NCBI GenBank assembly: GCA_947630475.1
Contig: CANRHR010000001.1
Span: forward strand, 124,001 to 188,000
Direction of reading: 5' to 3'
From: an uncultured Clostridia bacterium
Lineage (GTDB): Bacteria > Bacillota > Clostridia > Lachnospirales > CAG-274
DNA: 64,000 nt
Shown: piece after piece, positions 41,535 through 50,231 of the stretch
Position numbering within the stretch: position 1 is the stretch's first letter
How the letters are laid out: each line of letters starts with the position of its first letter
Made by a program: the position numbers and the translations under genes
Notes under the pieces: generated by a model
The model's database searches: none
Seen by the model: the letters and a program-made list of their open reading frames with translations, nothing else
Told to the model about the DNA's origin: nothing

Positions 41535-43193
41535 TTAATTAACATAACAGCTTCCGCCGATAAATTCTCTTATAATACTGTTTGACGGTATAATTTCTTT
41601 GCAATTTACGTTTAAAAAACTGTCTAAAAATTTTATAAGTCTTTTTGCTTCTATATATTCGGGAACATTTCTGTCAATATCAAACAGCAATGGTTCCGCA
41701 AACTGTTTTAAAACACAAAGCTCATATATAAGTGCAGAATTAAACATTATATCCGCCTCTTCCTGGAACGGAAAAATATTTTTATTTTCGCCCTTAACGA
41801 CGGTCGGCCAAATATCAAACGTTGAAAGGGCATTAAATCCTCTGAAGTTATTATCCCTTACAATTCTTCTTATAAGCCTTGTATCGGTCGTGGGTATTCT
41901 GTTATGTCTGTCAATATTAAGCTGAGTTATTGCACTGATGTATATTTTAAATTTTTTGCTTTTTGGTATTGAGCTTGTAAGCTTCTCATTTAAGCCGTGA
42001 ATACCTTCAATAACAAGCACATCATCGGCATTAAGCTTGATAAAATTCCCTCTGTACTCTCTCGAACCGGTTTTAAAATTAAATGTTGGAAGCTGAACTG
42101 TTTCTCCTGCCAAAAGCTTAGTCATATCTTCGTTAAACTGTTTAACGTCAATAGCTTCCAAAACCTCAAAATCAGGCTTTCCGTTATCTCCTATAGGCGA
42201 ATCTTCCCTGTTAAGATAATAATCATCAAGTGATATAATGCTTGGCTTTAAGCCATTTACTTTAAGCTGTGTGCAAATTCTGTTTGCAAATGTTGTTTTT
42301 CCCGATGAAGAAGGACCTGCAATTAAAACAATGTTCTTTTTTTGTTCGGTTATCATGTCGGCTATATTTGCAATTTTCTTTTCGTGCAGCGCCTCCGAAA
42401 TAAGTATAATATCCTTTATTTTTCCGCTGCAGATAGCATCGTTTAATGCTCCAACCGTACTTACGCCCAGTATGCCTGCCCATTTTGAACTTTCTCTGTA
42501 AACTTGATATAACTTAGGCAAATCTTTCACTTCATTAAGCTCATTTGGATTGCTGATAATCGGAAATTGAATTAAAAAACCTTCGTCATATTTAACTATA
42601 TCAAATTTTCCTATTCTTCCGGCGGAAGGAACCATAGGGCCATAAAAATAATCATAAAATTCATCTATTCTGTAAAGATAAATATTTGAATTTCTTACAT
42701 ATTTAAGAGCATCCGCCGTATCATACATTGCCAGATTATTAAAAATTTCCCTGCCTATTTCAGTGCTTACAACATTTTTTTGTATTTTGATATCTTTATT
42801 TACAATATCTGTCATTTCTTCATAAACTTTTTTTAATAAATCCGAAGTTATTTCCAATTCCGGAATTTCACAAAAAAAATTATTATTTATAGAATGTTCC
42901 ACAAAAATCTTTGTCTTGCTGCCAAAAAGCTTTTTTATGGCATATATTGCCAAAAAAGCTACACTTCTTTGATATACTCTGTAGCCTTCCGATGATGTAA
43001 TATCCAAAAAGCTAATTTCACAATTCTTATTTATTTTATTTTCCAATTCATAAATTTCACCGCCGTCCTGCGCCAAAAGGATAGGATTATCATATCTATG
43101 CTTAAACTTATCGCTTATCTCAAGATAGGTTGTTCCTTTTTCAACCTCTATGCTTTCATTTATACCATTTATTTTTACATTAACCAAATCCAT
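41535..43193 (-). CDS. Nucleoside (uridine) kinase with N-terminal TGS domain
   Basis: 552 aa. I start at ATG 43193, as AAAGGATG lies at the right distance; an ATG three codons earlier is inside that site. Residues 1-65 form a TGS domain (ITSSEGYRVYQRS follows it); about 65-270 resemble the threonyl-tRNA synthetase additional domain. The kinase domain has P-loop IAGPSSSGKTTFANRI (about residue 285), SLDDYYLNREDSP, PTFNFKTGSREYRG and VLVIEGIHGLNEKL. This three-part layout is common in Clostridia and annotated as uridine kinase or nucleoside kinase; the exact substrate is not established. Last gene of the dnaG-rpoD-trmK-nif3 run. Confidence 0.88.
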   Translation of the reverse strand: MDLVNVKINGINESIEVEKGTTYLEISDKFKHRYDNPILLAQDGGEIYELENKINKNCEISFLDITSSEGYRVYQRSVAFLAIYAIKKLFGSKTKIFVEHSINNNFFCEIPELEITSDLLKKVYEEMTDIVNKDIKIQKNVVSTEIGREIFNNLAMYDTADALKYVRNSNIYLYRIDEFYDYFYGPMVPSAGRIGKFDIVKYDEGFLIQFPIISNPNELNEVKDLPKLYQVYRESSKWAGILGVSTVGALNDAICSGKIKDIILISEALHEKKIANIADMITEQKKNIVLIAGPSSSGKTTFANRICTQLKVNGLKPSIISLDDYYLNREDSPIGDNGKPDFEVLEAIDVKQFNEDMTKLLAGETVQLPTFNFKTGSREYRGNFIKLNADDVLVIEGIHGLNEKLTSSIPKSKKFKIYISAITQLNIDRHNRIPTTDTRLIRRIVRDNNFRGFNALSTFDIWPTVVKGENKNIFPFQEEADIMFNSALIYELCVLKQFAEPLLFDIDRNVPEYIEAKRLIKFLDSFLNVNCKEIIPSNSIIREFIGGSCYVN

Positions 43194-43219
43194 TTCAGAC
43201 ATCCTTTCATTAATTAAGC

Positions 43220-44029
43220 TTAAAAATAGAATTTAAGAATATTTATGCAAGCTTCAGATTTAATAAACTCAATATCATAATTATTTTCACGGCTCAAATC
43301 GTTAAATCTTTCAACAAGACTGTCAACAATTATCGTTTCTGTTCCATAATGCCCTGCATCAATAATACTTATGTTTAAATCAATGGCATTTTGAGCATCA
43401 TGATATCCTACATCACCCGTTATAAAAGCGTCACAGCCTTTATCCGCCGCTGCTTTTATATACTCAAAGCCTGCGCCCGAGCCGGTGCACAAGCCAATTT
43501 TTTTAATAGATTTATTTTTTGCCGCACAAACGGTTACGGCATCAAGTTCCAGAATATTTTTGACAATATCGGCAAGTTTATCGACAGAAACCGCCTCATT
43601 AAGCTCGCCTACTTTTCCAAGGCCCATGCCGTCAAAAACATCCGGACAAAGATTTTCAATATTTTTAAGACCTATTTTTTCAGCTAAAATACTGTTGGTT
43701 CCTCCGTTTACAATATCTAAATTAGTATGAGCTGAATAAAGAGCTATATCATTTTTTATAAGCTTTATTATCCTTTTTCCAAGGGCTGATGATGTTGTTA
43801 TATTTTTAATAGGCTTAAAAATCAAAGGATGATGTGTTATAATCATCTGACAATTTTTTTCCAAAGCTTCATCTATTACAGGATCAATTCCATCAAGAGC
43901 AACTAAAACTCTTTCTGCCTGCGCCTCTTTTCTTCCCACCATAAGCCCTACATTATCCCAAGATTCAGCCAAAAACGGCGGGGCAATTTTTTCTGCCATT
44001 TTTATTATATCATTTATTTTGACAGCCAC
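43220..44029 (-). CDS. Nif3-like dinuclear metal centre protein (YqfO type)
   Basis: 269 aa with a GTG start preceded by GAGGAGG. Metal ligands: ITHHPLIFKP (HH), SAHTNLDIVNGGTNSILAEK (H and D region), and near the end AGHYGTETI (H and E). It lacks the PII-like insert of the longer YqfO form. The family was named GTP cyclohydrolase 1 type 2, but its role is not settled. It overlaps trmK by 16 bp; this pair after rpoD is conserved in Firmicutes. Confidence 0.93.
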   Translation of the reverse strand: MAVKINDIIKMAEKIAPPFLAESWDNVGLMVGRKEAQAERVLVALDGIDPVIDEALEKNCQMIITHHPLIFKPIKNITTSSALGKRIIKLIKNDIALYSAHTNLDIVNGGTNSILAEKIGLKNIENLCPDVFDGMGLGKVGELNEAVSVDKLADIVKNILELDAVTVCAAKNKSIKKIGLCTGSGAGFEYIKAAADKGCDAFITGDVGYHDAQNAIDLNISIIDAGHYGTETIIVDSLVERFNDLSRENNYDIEFIKSEACINILKFYF

Positions 44030-44709
44030 ATCAAAACCTCCTCATATGCTTTATACTTTTTTTCAATTTCTTTTTTTCTTTTTATTATGTGCTGCTTTTC
44101 ATTATTTTCAAGTGAGAGCAAAATTCTATTCATTTTATTCATTTCACAACTTATATATTCTTTCAATATAGGATTTTTTTCTTCTATATTATTTTTCCCA
44201 AACCAATAGTCATATTTTGTATAATCACAATCTTTACCCTGTTCGCAAACAATTATAGTATAAAATTTATCTTCTTTTATCATTTTTTCGTACAATATTT
44301 TAATGCCGATTTTATGTAAAAAAATTCTTACCTTATCGATATCTCTCTGGGGCTGAAGAATTAATCTTTTAACAGCCTTAACAGCCGAAATATTTTTTTT
44401 CATAACCTCAATTGCAAGCATTCCTCCCATTCCGGCTATTATTATACATTCCGGAGAATCATATTTATTTATAATCTCAAGACCGTTTCCGCATCTTAAA
44501 TCTATAAGATCACTGCATCCAAATTTTTCTGCATTACTGCGGGCCTTTTCAATGGAACCTTTGCTTATATCAGAACCTATAGCCCTTTTAACTGTTCCTT
44601 TTTTTATCAAATAAACAGGAATATAAGCGTGATCTGTTCCGATATCGGCTATCAAATCGCATTGAGGGACACATTGTGCAACAGCTTTAAGTCTTTGGGA
44701 AATATGCAA
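44014..44709 (-). CDS. trmK: tRNA (adenine(22)-N1)-methyltransferase TrmK
   Basis: 231 aa from TTG 44709; TTG 44718 is an alternative, but only 2 nt from the AAAGGA ribosome binding site. Family signature: ISQRLKAVAQCVPQCDLIAD, DIGTDHAYIPVYLIK (SAM motif I), and the NPPY-like region replaced by IIAGMGGMLAIEVM, as in TrmK. It methylates N1 of A22 in tRNAs. Its position directly after rpoD and before the Nif3-like gene matches Bacillus (yqfN-yqfO). Confidence 0.9.
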   Translation of the reverse strand: MHISQRLKAVAQCVPQCDLIADIGTDHAYIPVYLIKKGTVKRAIGSDISKGSIEKARSNAEKFGCSDLIDLRCGNGLEIINKYDSPECIIIAGMGGMLAIEVMKKNISAVKAVKRLILQPQRDIDKVRIFLHKIGIKILYEKMIKEDKFYTIIVCEQGKDCDYTKYDYWFGKNNIEEKNPILKEYISCEMNKMNRILLSLENNEKQHIIKRKKEIEKKYKAYEEVLMWLSK

Positions 44710-44827
44710 AAAAATCAAATCCTTTCAAAAAAGCAGCGAAAACAGAAGCAATGCTTTATTTTCGCTGCCGTATCAATGATATTCACAAGCTTTACAGCAT
44801 CTGGCAAGAGGCTTACTTATGCTCATC

Positions 44828-45910
44828 TCATTCAAGATAATCTTTAAGCTTTTTGCTTCTGCTGGGGTGTCTTAATTTTCTTAATGCTTTAGCCTCTATC
44901 TGGCGTATTCTCTCTCTTGTAACCTTAAACTCTCTGCCAACCTCTTCAAGTGTTCTTGCTCTGCCGTCATCAAGCCCAAATCTAAGCCTTAAAACCTTTT
45001 CTTCCCTGTCGGTAAGGGTATCGAGTACCTCTATAAGCTGTTCCTTCAAAAGAGTAAAAGCAGCCGCATCGGCAGGCGCCGGAATATCTTCATCCGGAAT
45101 AAAATCTCCTAAATGACTGTCCTCCTCTTCACCTATAGGCGTTTCGAGTGAAACAGGTTCCTGCGCTATTTTTCTTATCTCCCTCACCTTTTCAACGGGC
45201 ATTTGCATTTCCTTTGCAAGCTCATCATCACTTGGCTCACGTCCAAGCTCCTGAAGAAGCTGCCTTGAAACTCTTATTAATTTATTAATTGTTTCAACCA
45301 TATGCACAGGTATTCTTATCGTTCTTGCCTGATCTGCAATAGCTCTTGTTATTGCTTGTCTTATCCACCATGTAGCATAAGTTGAAAACTTATATCCCTT
45401 TCTGTAATCAAATTTTTCAACAGCTTTAATAAGACCAAGATTACCCTCTTGAATAAGGTCCAAAAACAACATTCCTCTTCCGACATATCTTTTTGCAATG
45501 CTTACAACCAAACGCAGGTTAGCTTCCGCCAAACGCTTTTTGGCTTCTTCATCGCCCTCTTCCATTTTTTGGGCAAGCTTTATTTCTTCATCTGCCGACA
45601 AAAGAGGAACTTTGCCAATCTCCTTAAGATACATCCTAACATGATCATCTATATTAATGCTTCCTTCGGAAATAGACAAATCAAGTTCTCTTTCGGGGTC
45701 ATCATCCTCTTCAAGCTCAACAGCTCCCAATACGTCAATTCCTTGAGCTTCCAAGTATTCATATATCTTATCAATCTGATCGGGGTCAAGCTCAATATCT
45801 GCCAAATAATCCATTATTTCTTTATATTCGAGCATACCCTTTTTCTTTTTGCCGATAGCAAGCAATTCTTTCATTCTTGTCGCAAAAACATTTTCATCAA
45901 TGGTTTTCAA
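44828..45910 (-). CDS. rpoD: RNA polymerase primary sigma factor (sigma-A/RpoD)
   Basis: 360 aa, the usual size for Firmicutes. Region 1.1 is N-terminal ([20 protein letters not shown]), 1.2 is [17 protein letters not shown], 2.1-2.4 include [36 protein letters not shown] and [20 protein letters not shown], 3 has HMVETINKL, and 4 ends [20 protein letters not shown]-like sequence (here [20 protein letters not shown]). It directs most transcription; the promoters noted in this window are of its TTGACA/TATAAT type. It follows dnaG after 39 bp. Ribosome binding site GAAAGGAAG. Confidence 0.97.
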   Translation of the reverse strand: MKTIDENVFATRMKELLAIGKKKKGMLEYKEIMDYLADIELDPDQIDKIYEYLEAQGIDVLGAVELEEDDDPERELDLSISEGSINIDDHVRMYLKEIGKVPLLSADEEIKLAQKMEEGDEEAKKRLAEANLRLVVSIAKRYVGRGMLFLDLIQEGNLGLIKAVEKFDYRKGYKFSTYATWWIRQAITRAIADQARTIRIPVHMVETINKLIRVSRQLLQELGREPSDDELAKEMQMPVEKVREIRKIAQEPVSLETPIGEEEDSHLGDFIPDEDIPAPADAAAFTLLKEQLIEVLDTLTDREEKVLRLRFGLDDGRARTLEEVGREFKVTRERIRQIEAKALRKLRHPSRSKKLKDYLE

Positions 45911-45949
45911 AACAATTCTTCCTTTCTCATTGTGTTTACTATTCTGTCC

Positions 45950-47740
45950 TTAAGAAAGCATAATATTCAAAGAATAAATATTTCTTCTTTCATTATAAAG
46001 CCTGTTAATTTCAGAGGCATCAAAATCACTTTTATCGGGTTTTTGTGATATTTTTAAAATTTCATTGTCAATATAAGTTCTTTTTATCAGCCTTAACTGA
46101 TCGTTAACTGCATTTTGAACAGCTTCATCATTTTCAAAATTATAATTCAGCATAAAAATATCGGATATTTTTCGCTGTTCCTCTATGCTTTGAAAACAAC
46201 TCACAAGCTCGGCAGGATAAACGACTTCTTCTTTTTGATAAATTTCAAAAATCATTTCAAGGGCCTTAACATAAATATCCTCAATAAGCTCTTTTGGCTT
46301 AAGAATTTTCATGATTTTTTTTCCTATAAGCCTATCCGATGCGCAAATATTAATAATACTCCTTCTTGCATCATCAACTCCAACAGAGCTTTGCTTATAT
46401 TTTTTTATATTATATTTTTTTGAATTAAGATTAATTTCAGCTGCATTATCAATACTTTTAATTTCTTTATTTATGGATTCAAAGCTTAAGGATGTTATTT
46501 CGGCTGTTTCTTTTATAAAAGCTTCTCTCTCTATAGGGCTTGTCAGTGTTGATATTATTTTGGCAGCCTGTTTTGTAAAATCAATTCTTTGAGATATATC
46601 GTTTAAATCATACTCCTTAAGCTTAGCTTTGATTTGAAAACTGATATAACTTTTAGAGCCTGACAAAAGAGAAGCAAATTCTTTAGCTCCATATTTATTT
46701 ATAAATTCATCGGGATCCTTTGCGTTTGTAACCTGCATAACCTTTGGATAAATTCCGCTGGCGACAAGCACAGGTATTGCTCTGAGAACGGCTTTTTCTC
46801 CGGCATCATCACTGTCAAAAAGAAGTATAACTTTATCTGCATATCTTTTTAAAGCATTTGCGTGATTTTCGTTAAAGGCAGTGCCTAATGCCGCCACAGC
46901 ATTATGAAATCCCGCTTGATAAAGACTTATAACATCCATATACCCTTCCACAAGTATAAATTCTCTTGTTTTCGAGTTTCTGGCAAAATTTATGCTGTAC
47001 AAATTATGGCTTTTATTAAAAATCGGCGTATCTGGAGAGTTAAGATATTTTGGCGTTTTTCTGCCCGATTCGCTTGTATCCAAGCTGCGTCCGCCAAAAC
47101 CTATAATTCTTCCTTGAACATCAATTATGGGAAACATAAGTCTATTGATAAATCTGTCATAGAAACCGCCGTTTTTGTCCCTAAGCACAAGACCGCTTTC
47201 TAAAATTATATCATCATTATAACCATTATCCTTTAAAAATTTATATAAATCATTTTTAAAAAAAGAATATCCTAATCCATATTTTCTCCTTATGTTTATA
47301 ATAATATTTCTTTTATCAAGATATTTAACCGCTGTTTCCCCCAGTTTTGAATTTAAATTATCATAAAAGTGTCTTGCTGCTTTTTTATGTATTTCATAAA
47401 GTTGATTTTTTATTTCATTTTTTTCTTTTGCTTCGTTAGAATACTGCTCTTGAGGAAGAGTATAATTTATTCTTTGCGCAAGAAATTTTACGGTTTCTAC
47501 AAAATCATAATTTTCCTTTTGCATAATAAAGCTTATAACATTGCCAGACGCCCCGCAGCCAAAGCAATAATAAAGCTGTTTATCGGGGCTTACCGAAAAG
47601 GAAGGCGATTTTTCTTTGTGAAACGGACAAAGCCCAAAATAATTGCTTCCCCTTTGCTTAAGAGTGGTATACTTATTTATGACATCTATAATATCATTGC
47701 CCATTCTGACATCATCAATTACATTTTGAGGATAAAACAT
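45950..47740 (-). CDS. dnaG: DNA primase DnaG
   Basis: 596 aa from ATG 47740 with GGAG 9 nt upstream; an in-frame TTG three codons earlier is less likely. The CHC2 zinc finger is CPFHKEKSPSFSV...YYCFGCG (about residues 37-61). The TOPRIM core has FILVEGYMDVISL, AALGTAF and LLFDSDDAG. The C-terminal helicase-binding domain is helical. It makes RNA primers at the fork and docks on DnaB (at 1.2-2.6 kb). dnaG-rpoD is the conserved macromolecular synthesis pair. Confidence 0.96.
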   Translation of the reverse strand: MFYPQNVIDDVRMGNDIIDVINKYTTLKQRGSNYFGLCPFHKEKSPSFSVSPDKQLYYCFGCGASGNVISFIMQKENYDFVETVKFLAQRINYTLPQEQYSNEAKEKNEIKNQLYEIHKKAARHFYDNLNSKLGETAVKYLDKRNIIINIRRKYGLGYSFFKNDLYKFLKDNGYNDDIILESGLVLRDKNGGFYDRFINRLMFPIIDVQGRIIGFGGRSLDTSESGRKTPKYLNSPDTPIFNKSHNLYSINFARNSKTREFILVEGYMDVISLYQAGFHNAVAALGTAFNENHANALKRYADKVILLFDSDDAGEKAVLRAIPVLVASGIYPKVMQVTNAKDPDEFINKYGAKEFASLLSGSKSYISFQIKAKLKEYDLNDISQRIDFTKQAAKIISTLTSPIEREAFIKETAEITSLSFESINKEIKSIDNAAEINLNSKKYNIKKYKQSSVGVDDARRSIINICASDRLIGKKIMKILKPKELIEDIYVKALEMIFEIYQKEEVVYPAELVSCFQSIEEQRKISDIFMLNYNFENDEAVQNAVNDQLRLIKRTYIDNEILKISQKPDKSDFDASEINRLYNERRNIYSLNIMLS

Positions 47741-47905
47741 AAAAATCAACTCCGATTAGAGATCCCCTCATTACATTGCCGTATTTAAATTAACTGCTTA
47801 TTGTTTTAAAACTATAAGCATAGGCAGTTTTTATTTATAAACTTCATTATTAATAATTTTCGACACAAAATTAAAAACTCCTTTAAAAATTATTAATGAA
47901 GCAAA

Positions 47906-47922
47906 AATACAATATTTGTATT
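47906..47922. repeat. Left flanking direct repeat of dispersed element copy A
   Basis: AATACAATATTTGTATT; its partner at 48113-48129 is AATACAATATTTATATT (16 of 17 identical). The pair looks like a target-site duplication. Confidence 0.6.
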
Positions 47923-48112
47923 TTTTGAGTGTCGAAAAAGTCCTGCAGGACTTTTTCAAGAGAAAACAGATGTATAAACAGCTCATTCCATCGGGATTAA
48001 AAATCCCTTGAAACTCGCTGTTTTCCTCATCGGAAGTGAATCCCACCTGCGGATTATAAGTCTGCGACCGCTTTAGTTACTTCGTTAAAATAGGGTTTAT
48101 TGACAGTCTGAG
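47923..48112 (-). repeat. Dispersed structured repeat element, copy A (inverted relative to copy B)
   Basis: The reverse complement of this 190-bp stretch aligns almost end to end with 53134-53314; by eye about four fifths of positions agree, with few gaps. Read on the minus strand it starts CTCAGACTGTC, passes AATAAACCCTATTTT, and ends with hairpin GAAAAAGTCC/GGACTTTTTC and GACACTC. The ends show a weak inverted match (GACTGTC against GAGTGTC). An inner arm, AACAGC-GA-GTTTCA-A-GGGAT with matching right side ending GA-GCTGTT, is conserved with compensating changes. An open frame across it (47831-48046, minus) has no credible start or ribosome binding site and is not called as a gene. The remaining sequence 47741-47905 holds only an ACTGC/GCAGT inverted repeat near 47793-47827. 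Confidence 0.7.
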
Positions 48113-48129
48113 AATACAATATTTATATT
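48113..48129. repeat. Right flanking direct repeat of dispersed element copy A
   Basis: AATACAATATTTATATT, matching 47906-47922 at 16 of 17 positions in direct orientation. Confidence 0.6.
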
Positions 48130-48171
48130 CTGTTTACACTTTTAAAAAAATTTAAATACAAAAATTTAAAT

Positions 48172-48203
48172 ACAAAAAAAGCCGTCTAAAATATGACGAC
48201 CTC
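48172..48203 (-). terminator. Terminator of the tRNA-Lys transcript
   Basis: On the minus strand GTCGTC and GACGGC (one G-U pair) form a stem around ATATTTTA, followed by seven Ts, right after the second tRNA in transcription order. Confidence 0.65.
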
Positions 48204-48210
48204 CAACAAG

Positions 48211-48283
48211 TGCGTCATCAGGGGATCGAACCCTGGACCTTCGGATTAAGAGTCCGCTGCTCTGCCAGCTGAGCTAATGACGC
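48211..48283 (-). tRNA. tRNA-Lys(CTT), copy 2 in transcription order
   Basis: 73 nt. Acceptor stem GCGTCAT/ATGACGC with discriminator A; D arm GCTC-AGCTGGCA-GAGC; anticodon arm GCGGA-CTCTTAA-TCCGA giving anticodon CTT (lysine, codon AAG); variable AGGTC; T arm CAGGG-TTCGATC-CCCTG. CCA is not encoded. It is identical to the copy at 48306. Confidence 0.97.
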
Positions 48284-48305
48284 ATAAAACAAATAAAACA
48301 AAAAA

Positions 48306-48378
48306 TGCGTCATCAGGGGATCGAACCCTGGACCTTCGGATTAAGAGTCCGCTGCTCTGCCAGCTGAGCTAATGACGC
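48306..48378 (-). tRNA. tRNA-Lys(CTT), copy 1 in transcription order
   Basis: 73 nt, identical base for base to the copy at 48211-48283, from which it is separated by 22 bp. Same cloverleaf and CTT anticodon. A strong promoter lies just upstream on the minus strand, so the two are one transcript. Confidence 0.97.
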
Positions 48379-48413
48379 ACACATATTAACCATAATGCCC
48401 TAAGACAAATAAT

Positions 48414-48443
48414 ATGATATCATATATAAGATATGCTTGTCAA
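48414..48443 (-). promoter_or_regulatory. Promoter of the tandem tRNA-Lys genes
   Basis: On the minus strand TTGACA (48443 down to 48438), 18-bp spacer, TATCAT (48419 down to 48414). The start would be about 30 nt ahead of the first tRNA. Confidence 0.65.
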
Positions 48444-48518
48444 CACTTTTTTTACAAAAATCAATAGTTTTTTTCAATATCAAACCAAAACCATGTCAAT
48501 TTTCTCAAAATTAAAAAG

Positions 48519-48547
48519 TTGCGCAAAAGAAAGGCTTAAGCTATAAT
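48519..48547 (+). promoter_or_regulatory. Possible promoter of the thioesterase gene
   Basis: Perfect -10 TATAAT (48542-48547) with a weak -35 TTGCGC (48519-48524) at 17 bp. The start would be about 60 bp before the ATG. Confidence 0.4.
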
Positions 48548-48612
48548 AATAAAATCGACTTTTTAAGTTATTAGTAAAAATTCATCAAATTTAAGCTTAA
48601 GGAGGTATAAAA

Positions 48613-49032
48613 ATGACAGTAAAAACAGAAATAAATGTAAGATATGCCGAAACGGATCAAATGAAAGTGGTTCATCATGCGGTTTACCCTATTTGGTATG
48701 AACAGTCCAGAACAGAGCTTATAGAAAAACTCGGAATAAAATACTGCGAAATTGAAAAACAGGGAGTTATGTGTCCTATTGCAGAGCTTAATTCAAAATA
48801 TATTTCCCCTGCCCGCTATGGCGATACGGTAATAGTTGAAGCATCGGTTTCAAAGCTTACCCCTGTAAAAATAGTTTTTGAATACAAAATTTACAGAAAG
48901 AGCGATGAAACTCTTCTAAATACAGGATCATCAGTACATCCTTGGACAGATACAAATATAAAACTTATAAATCTAAAAAAGGCATTTCCCAAAATTTATG
49001 ATACTCTTTTAAATAATATCAATAAACTTTGA
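48613..49032 (+). CDS. Acyl-CoA thioesterase, YbgC/4-hydroxybenzoyl-CoA (hot-dog) family
   Basis: 139 aa. The family motif VRYAETDQMKVVHHAVYPIW and the following YEQSRTELIEKLG contain the catalytic Asp (TDQM) and the active-site region. The rest of the hot-dog fold follows: AELNSKYISPARYGDTVIVE and FEYKIYR. It hydrolyses a short acyl-CoA; the natural substrate is unknown. AAGGAGG precedes the ATG. Its stop codon lies inside the -35 box of the tyrA promoter. Confidence 0.9.
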   Translation: MTVKTEINVRYAETDQMKVVHHAVYPIWYEQSRTELIEKLGIKYCEIEKQGVMCPIAELNSKYISPARYGDTVIVEASVSKLTPVKIVFEYKIYRKSDETLLNTGSSVHPWTDTNIKLINLKKAFPKIYDTLLNNINKL

Positions 49033-49057
49033 CATAGCATTGTATAAATGATAAACT
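49029..49057 (+). promoter_or_regulatory. Promoter of tyrA
   Basis: TTGACA (49029-49034), 17-bp spacer, TAAACT (49052-49057). The -35 box overlaps the TGA stop of the preceding gene. Confidence 0.5.
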
Positions 49058-49127
49058 ATTATATAAAGTTATAGCCGTTTATTATAAACAATTTTTGACA
49101 GCATTGTTAAAGAAGGGATATAAACAT

Positions 49128-50216
49128 ATGAAAACAATAGGTATAATAGGGCTTGGTTTAATAGGCGGCTCTATAGCCAAAGCCGCAAAAATTTTTTTGG
49201 GAGCCGAGGTCGTTGCTTTCAGCAGGAGTATACAGCCTCTTAATGAAGCTGAAAGAGATGGCATAATTTCTTCCTATTCCTCAACAGATATGTCTATTTT
49301 TAAAGATTGTGATATAATTTTTATATGTACCCCCGTAGATAAAATTATATCCTATGTTGAAAAATTAATGCCTTACATAAAAAAAGATTGTATAGTAACA
49401 GACGTTGGAAGCACAAAAAATCATATCTGCAAAAAAATGTCCTCATTTGAGGGTTTAACTTTTATAGGAGGTCATCCCATGGCAGGGTCCGAAAAAAAAG
49501 GCTACAGTGCTGCCAGCGAATTTTTATTTGAAAATGCATATTATATTCTCACTCCTCTAAACTCAACAAACAGTCATCAAATTGAAGTAATGACAAATTT
49601 TGTAAAAAAAATAAAAGCTATACCTATTGTCATCTCACCTAAGCATCATGACAATATAGTTTCTGTTATAAGTCATGTTCCTCACATAATAGCATCTTCT
49701 CTTGTAAATCTTGCACAAAGGCTTGATGACGATGACAAACATATGCATACCCTTGCCGCCGGCGGCTTTAGGGATATAACAAGAATCGCTTCCTCAGACC
49801 CTGAAATGTGGACGGGCATATGTATTGAAAATAAAAAAGAAATATTAAGGGTTACCGATAAATTTAAAAATATCATTTCAGAATTTGAAGATATCCTAAA
49901 AAATGACAGATATGATAAAGTATACAATTTTTTTGAAAATTCACGTGATTACAGAAACAGTTTTGAAAAAAGAAAAAATTCATCTGTTCATAACTATTTT
50001 GAACTTTATGCCGATATTATAGACAAACCCGGTGAAATTGCTTCAATAGCCAATATGCTTTGGGAAAATAATATTAATATAAAAAATATAGGTATTATAA
50101 ACAACAGAGAATTTTCAGGCGGTGTGCTGCAAATCTTGTTTGAAACCCAAGATGATAAAGACAAGAGCATATCTCTTTTGGAAAAAATGAATTTTAATAT
50201 TTACAAAAAGCAATAA
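49128..50216 (+). CDS. tyrA: Prephenate dehydrogenase with C-terminal ACT domain
   Basis: 362 aa from ATG 49128 after AGAAGGGA; 11 upstream codons of open frame are not used. The Rossmann motif GIIGLGLIGGSIAKA opens the protein; the catalytic region has CTPVDKI, DVGSTKN and FIGGHPMAGSEKKGY, followed by the helical domain (VISHVPHIIASSL, GGFRDITRIASSDPEMW). Residues about 290-362 form an ACT domain (ADIIDKPGEIASIANMLWEN), probably for feedback control by tyrosine. It converts prephenate to 4-hydroxyphenylpyruvate. No other aromatic pathway genes are adjacent. Confidence 0.94.
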   Translation: MKTIGIIGLGLIGGSIAKAAKIFLGAEVVAFSRSIQPLNEAERDGIISSYSSTDMSIFKDCDIIFICTPVDKIISYVEKLMPYIKKDCIVTDVGSTKNHICKKMSSFEGLTFIGGHPMAGSEKKGYSAASEFLFENAYYILTPLNSTNSHQIEVMTNFVKKIKAIPIVISPKHHDNIVSVISHVPHIIASSLVNLAQRLDDDDKHMHTLAAGGFRDITRIASSDPEMWTGICIENKKEILRVTDKFKNIISEFEDILKNDRYDKVYNFFENSRDYRNSFEKRKNSSVHNYFELYADIIDKPGEIASIANMLWENNINIKNIGIINNREFSGGVLQILFETQDDKDKSISLLEKMNFNIYKKQ

Positions 50217-50231
50217 AATGAGGTGAATTTA

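Noticed and set aside
45449-46048. 199-codon plus-strand ORF opposite rpoD and dnaG
   Set aside because: Antisense shadow spanning two conserved genes and their junction.
47831-48046. 71-codon minus-strand ORF across repeat copy A
   Set aside because: No ribosome binding site, and it lies within a structured repeat. The matching frame in copy B encodes a partly similar peptide, but differences between copies are mostly non-synonymous while hairpin pairing is kept, so RNA structure explains the conservation better.
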